Of a DNA stretch of 64,000 nt, positions 63,668 through 64,000 are shown piece after piece. The position numbers and the translations under genes are program-made. Location: NCBI RefSeq assembly GCF_000471905.2, contig NW_006499617.1:1988175-2052174 (forward strand). The letters run 5' to 3'. The notes beneath the pieces were generated by a model. That model was not told the DNA's origin. It saw nothing but the letters and a program-made list of their open reading frames with translations, and ran no database searches. This stretch comes from Amborella trichopoda. Its lineage: Eukaryota; Streptophyta; Magnoliopsida; Amborellales; Amborellaceae. Each line of letters starts with the position of its first letter. Position 1 is the stretch's first letter.

Positions 63668-64000
63668 GGTGCGGTTTGTATAGGGCCGAGGCTCTAAACA
63701 ATTAAATTAGAGCCCACCTTCAAATAGTGTCAAGAAATATGGTTTCAATATTAAATTTTTTTGTAGTGGCCTTAAAATATATGTTCATTTTTTATTATAA
63801 AATTTAAAGAAAAGTTTATTTTTGAGTCCCATAAATTGTGCATCTTGCAACATATTATTTAGACCGTCCATTTTCAATATTTTCATATTTTTATATATCT
63901 ACTTGATTTTGACTATTTTTTAAGTTTAAAATTTTATAAATAGATATGAAAATAAATTTTGAGATAATCCTAAGAATGTTTTACACTAAAATTACATGTT
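63668..64000. mobile_element. MITE (ATAAGGTTG... family), copy 3, cut by window end
   Basis: Starts GGTGCGGTTTGTATAGGG. The interior GTGCATCTTGCAACATATTA, GACCGTCCATTTTCAA and ATCTACTTGATTTTGAC matches the reversed interior of 32195-32580 and the forward interior of 43077-43605. The right end lies beyond the window. Confidence 0.7.

Overview
This is a 64 kb piece of a draft plant nuclear genome with three runs of N (13432-13687, 28746-28765, 51785-52407). It is AT-rich and dominated by transposable elements. Plant identity is supported by a ubiquitin-L40 ribosomal fusion gene with plant-style introns, a plant Kazal-type inhibitor gene, two fossils of the plant mobile domain (PMD), a plant L1 LINE carrying an RNase H domain, and plant Ty1/copia and Ty3/gypsy elements. 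Nothing seen fixes the species.

Layout. Positions 1-20.5 kb hold old Ty3/gypsy (Tat/Ogre-like) material. Two long homologous LTR-like modules (A, 893-5405; B, 12831-18345), plus a partial copy at the left edge, flank a broken antisense PMD reading frame (about 5.9-9.6 kb). They also flank a tandemly duplicated block (10.1-11.5 kb) and a third promoter-like block near 11.9 kb. Module B contains a minisatellite of about 16 units whose flanks pair as hairpins, partly with compensatory changes. A minus-strand gag fossil follows (18.5-20.5 kb), then a broken plus-strand chromovirus pol with its 3' LTR (21.05-24.18 kb).

25.0-42.5 kb is one host gene, ubiquitin-60S ribosomal protein L40, with five exons on the plus strand. 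Its third intron is 16.7 kb long and has absorbed an RTE LINE, several hAT-type MITEs with readable 8-bp target duplications, and other inserts. The gene has oddities: the first intron lacks a GT donor, and three residues differ from a nearly invariant protein.

42.5-51.3 kb is intergenic. It holds a MITE, a 5'-truncated L1 LINE with a 14-bp target duplication, and a truncated Ty1/copia fossil preceded by a 333-bp tandem duplication. 51.4-62.0 kb reads as one Mutator-like element of about 10.5 kb with inverted ends near 250 bp. It carries a decayed intron-containing PMD (MAIN-like) gene and a transposase N-terminal fragment, and is split by a 5.0 kb non-autonomous LTR element with 1.1 kb LTRs. 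That LTR element carries many palindromic GGGCGACAC...GTGTCGCCC motifs.

62.4-62.8 kb (minus strand) is an intact single-exon Kazal-type inhibitor gene. The window ends in a hAT MITE and a third copy of a MITE family seen twice earlier. Only two host genes are supported, L40 and Kazal, and they have no evident functional link.
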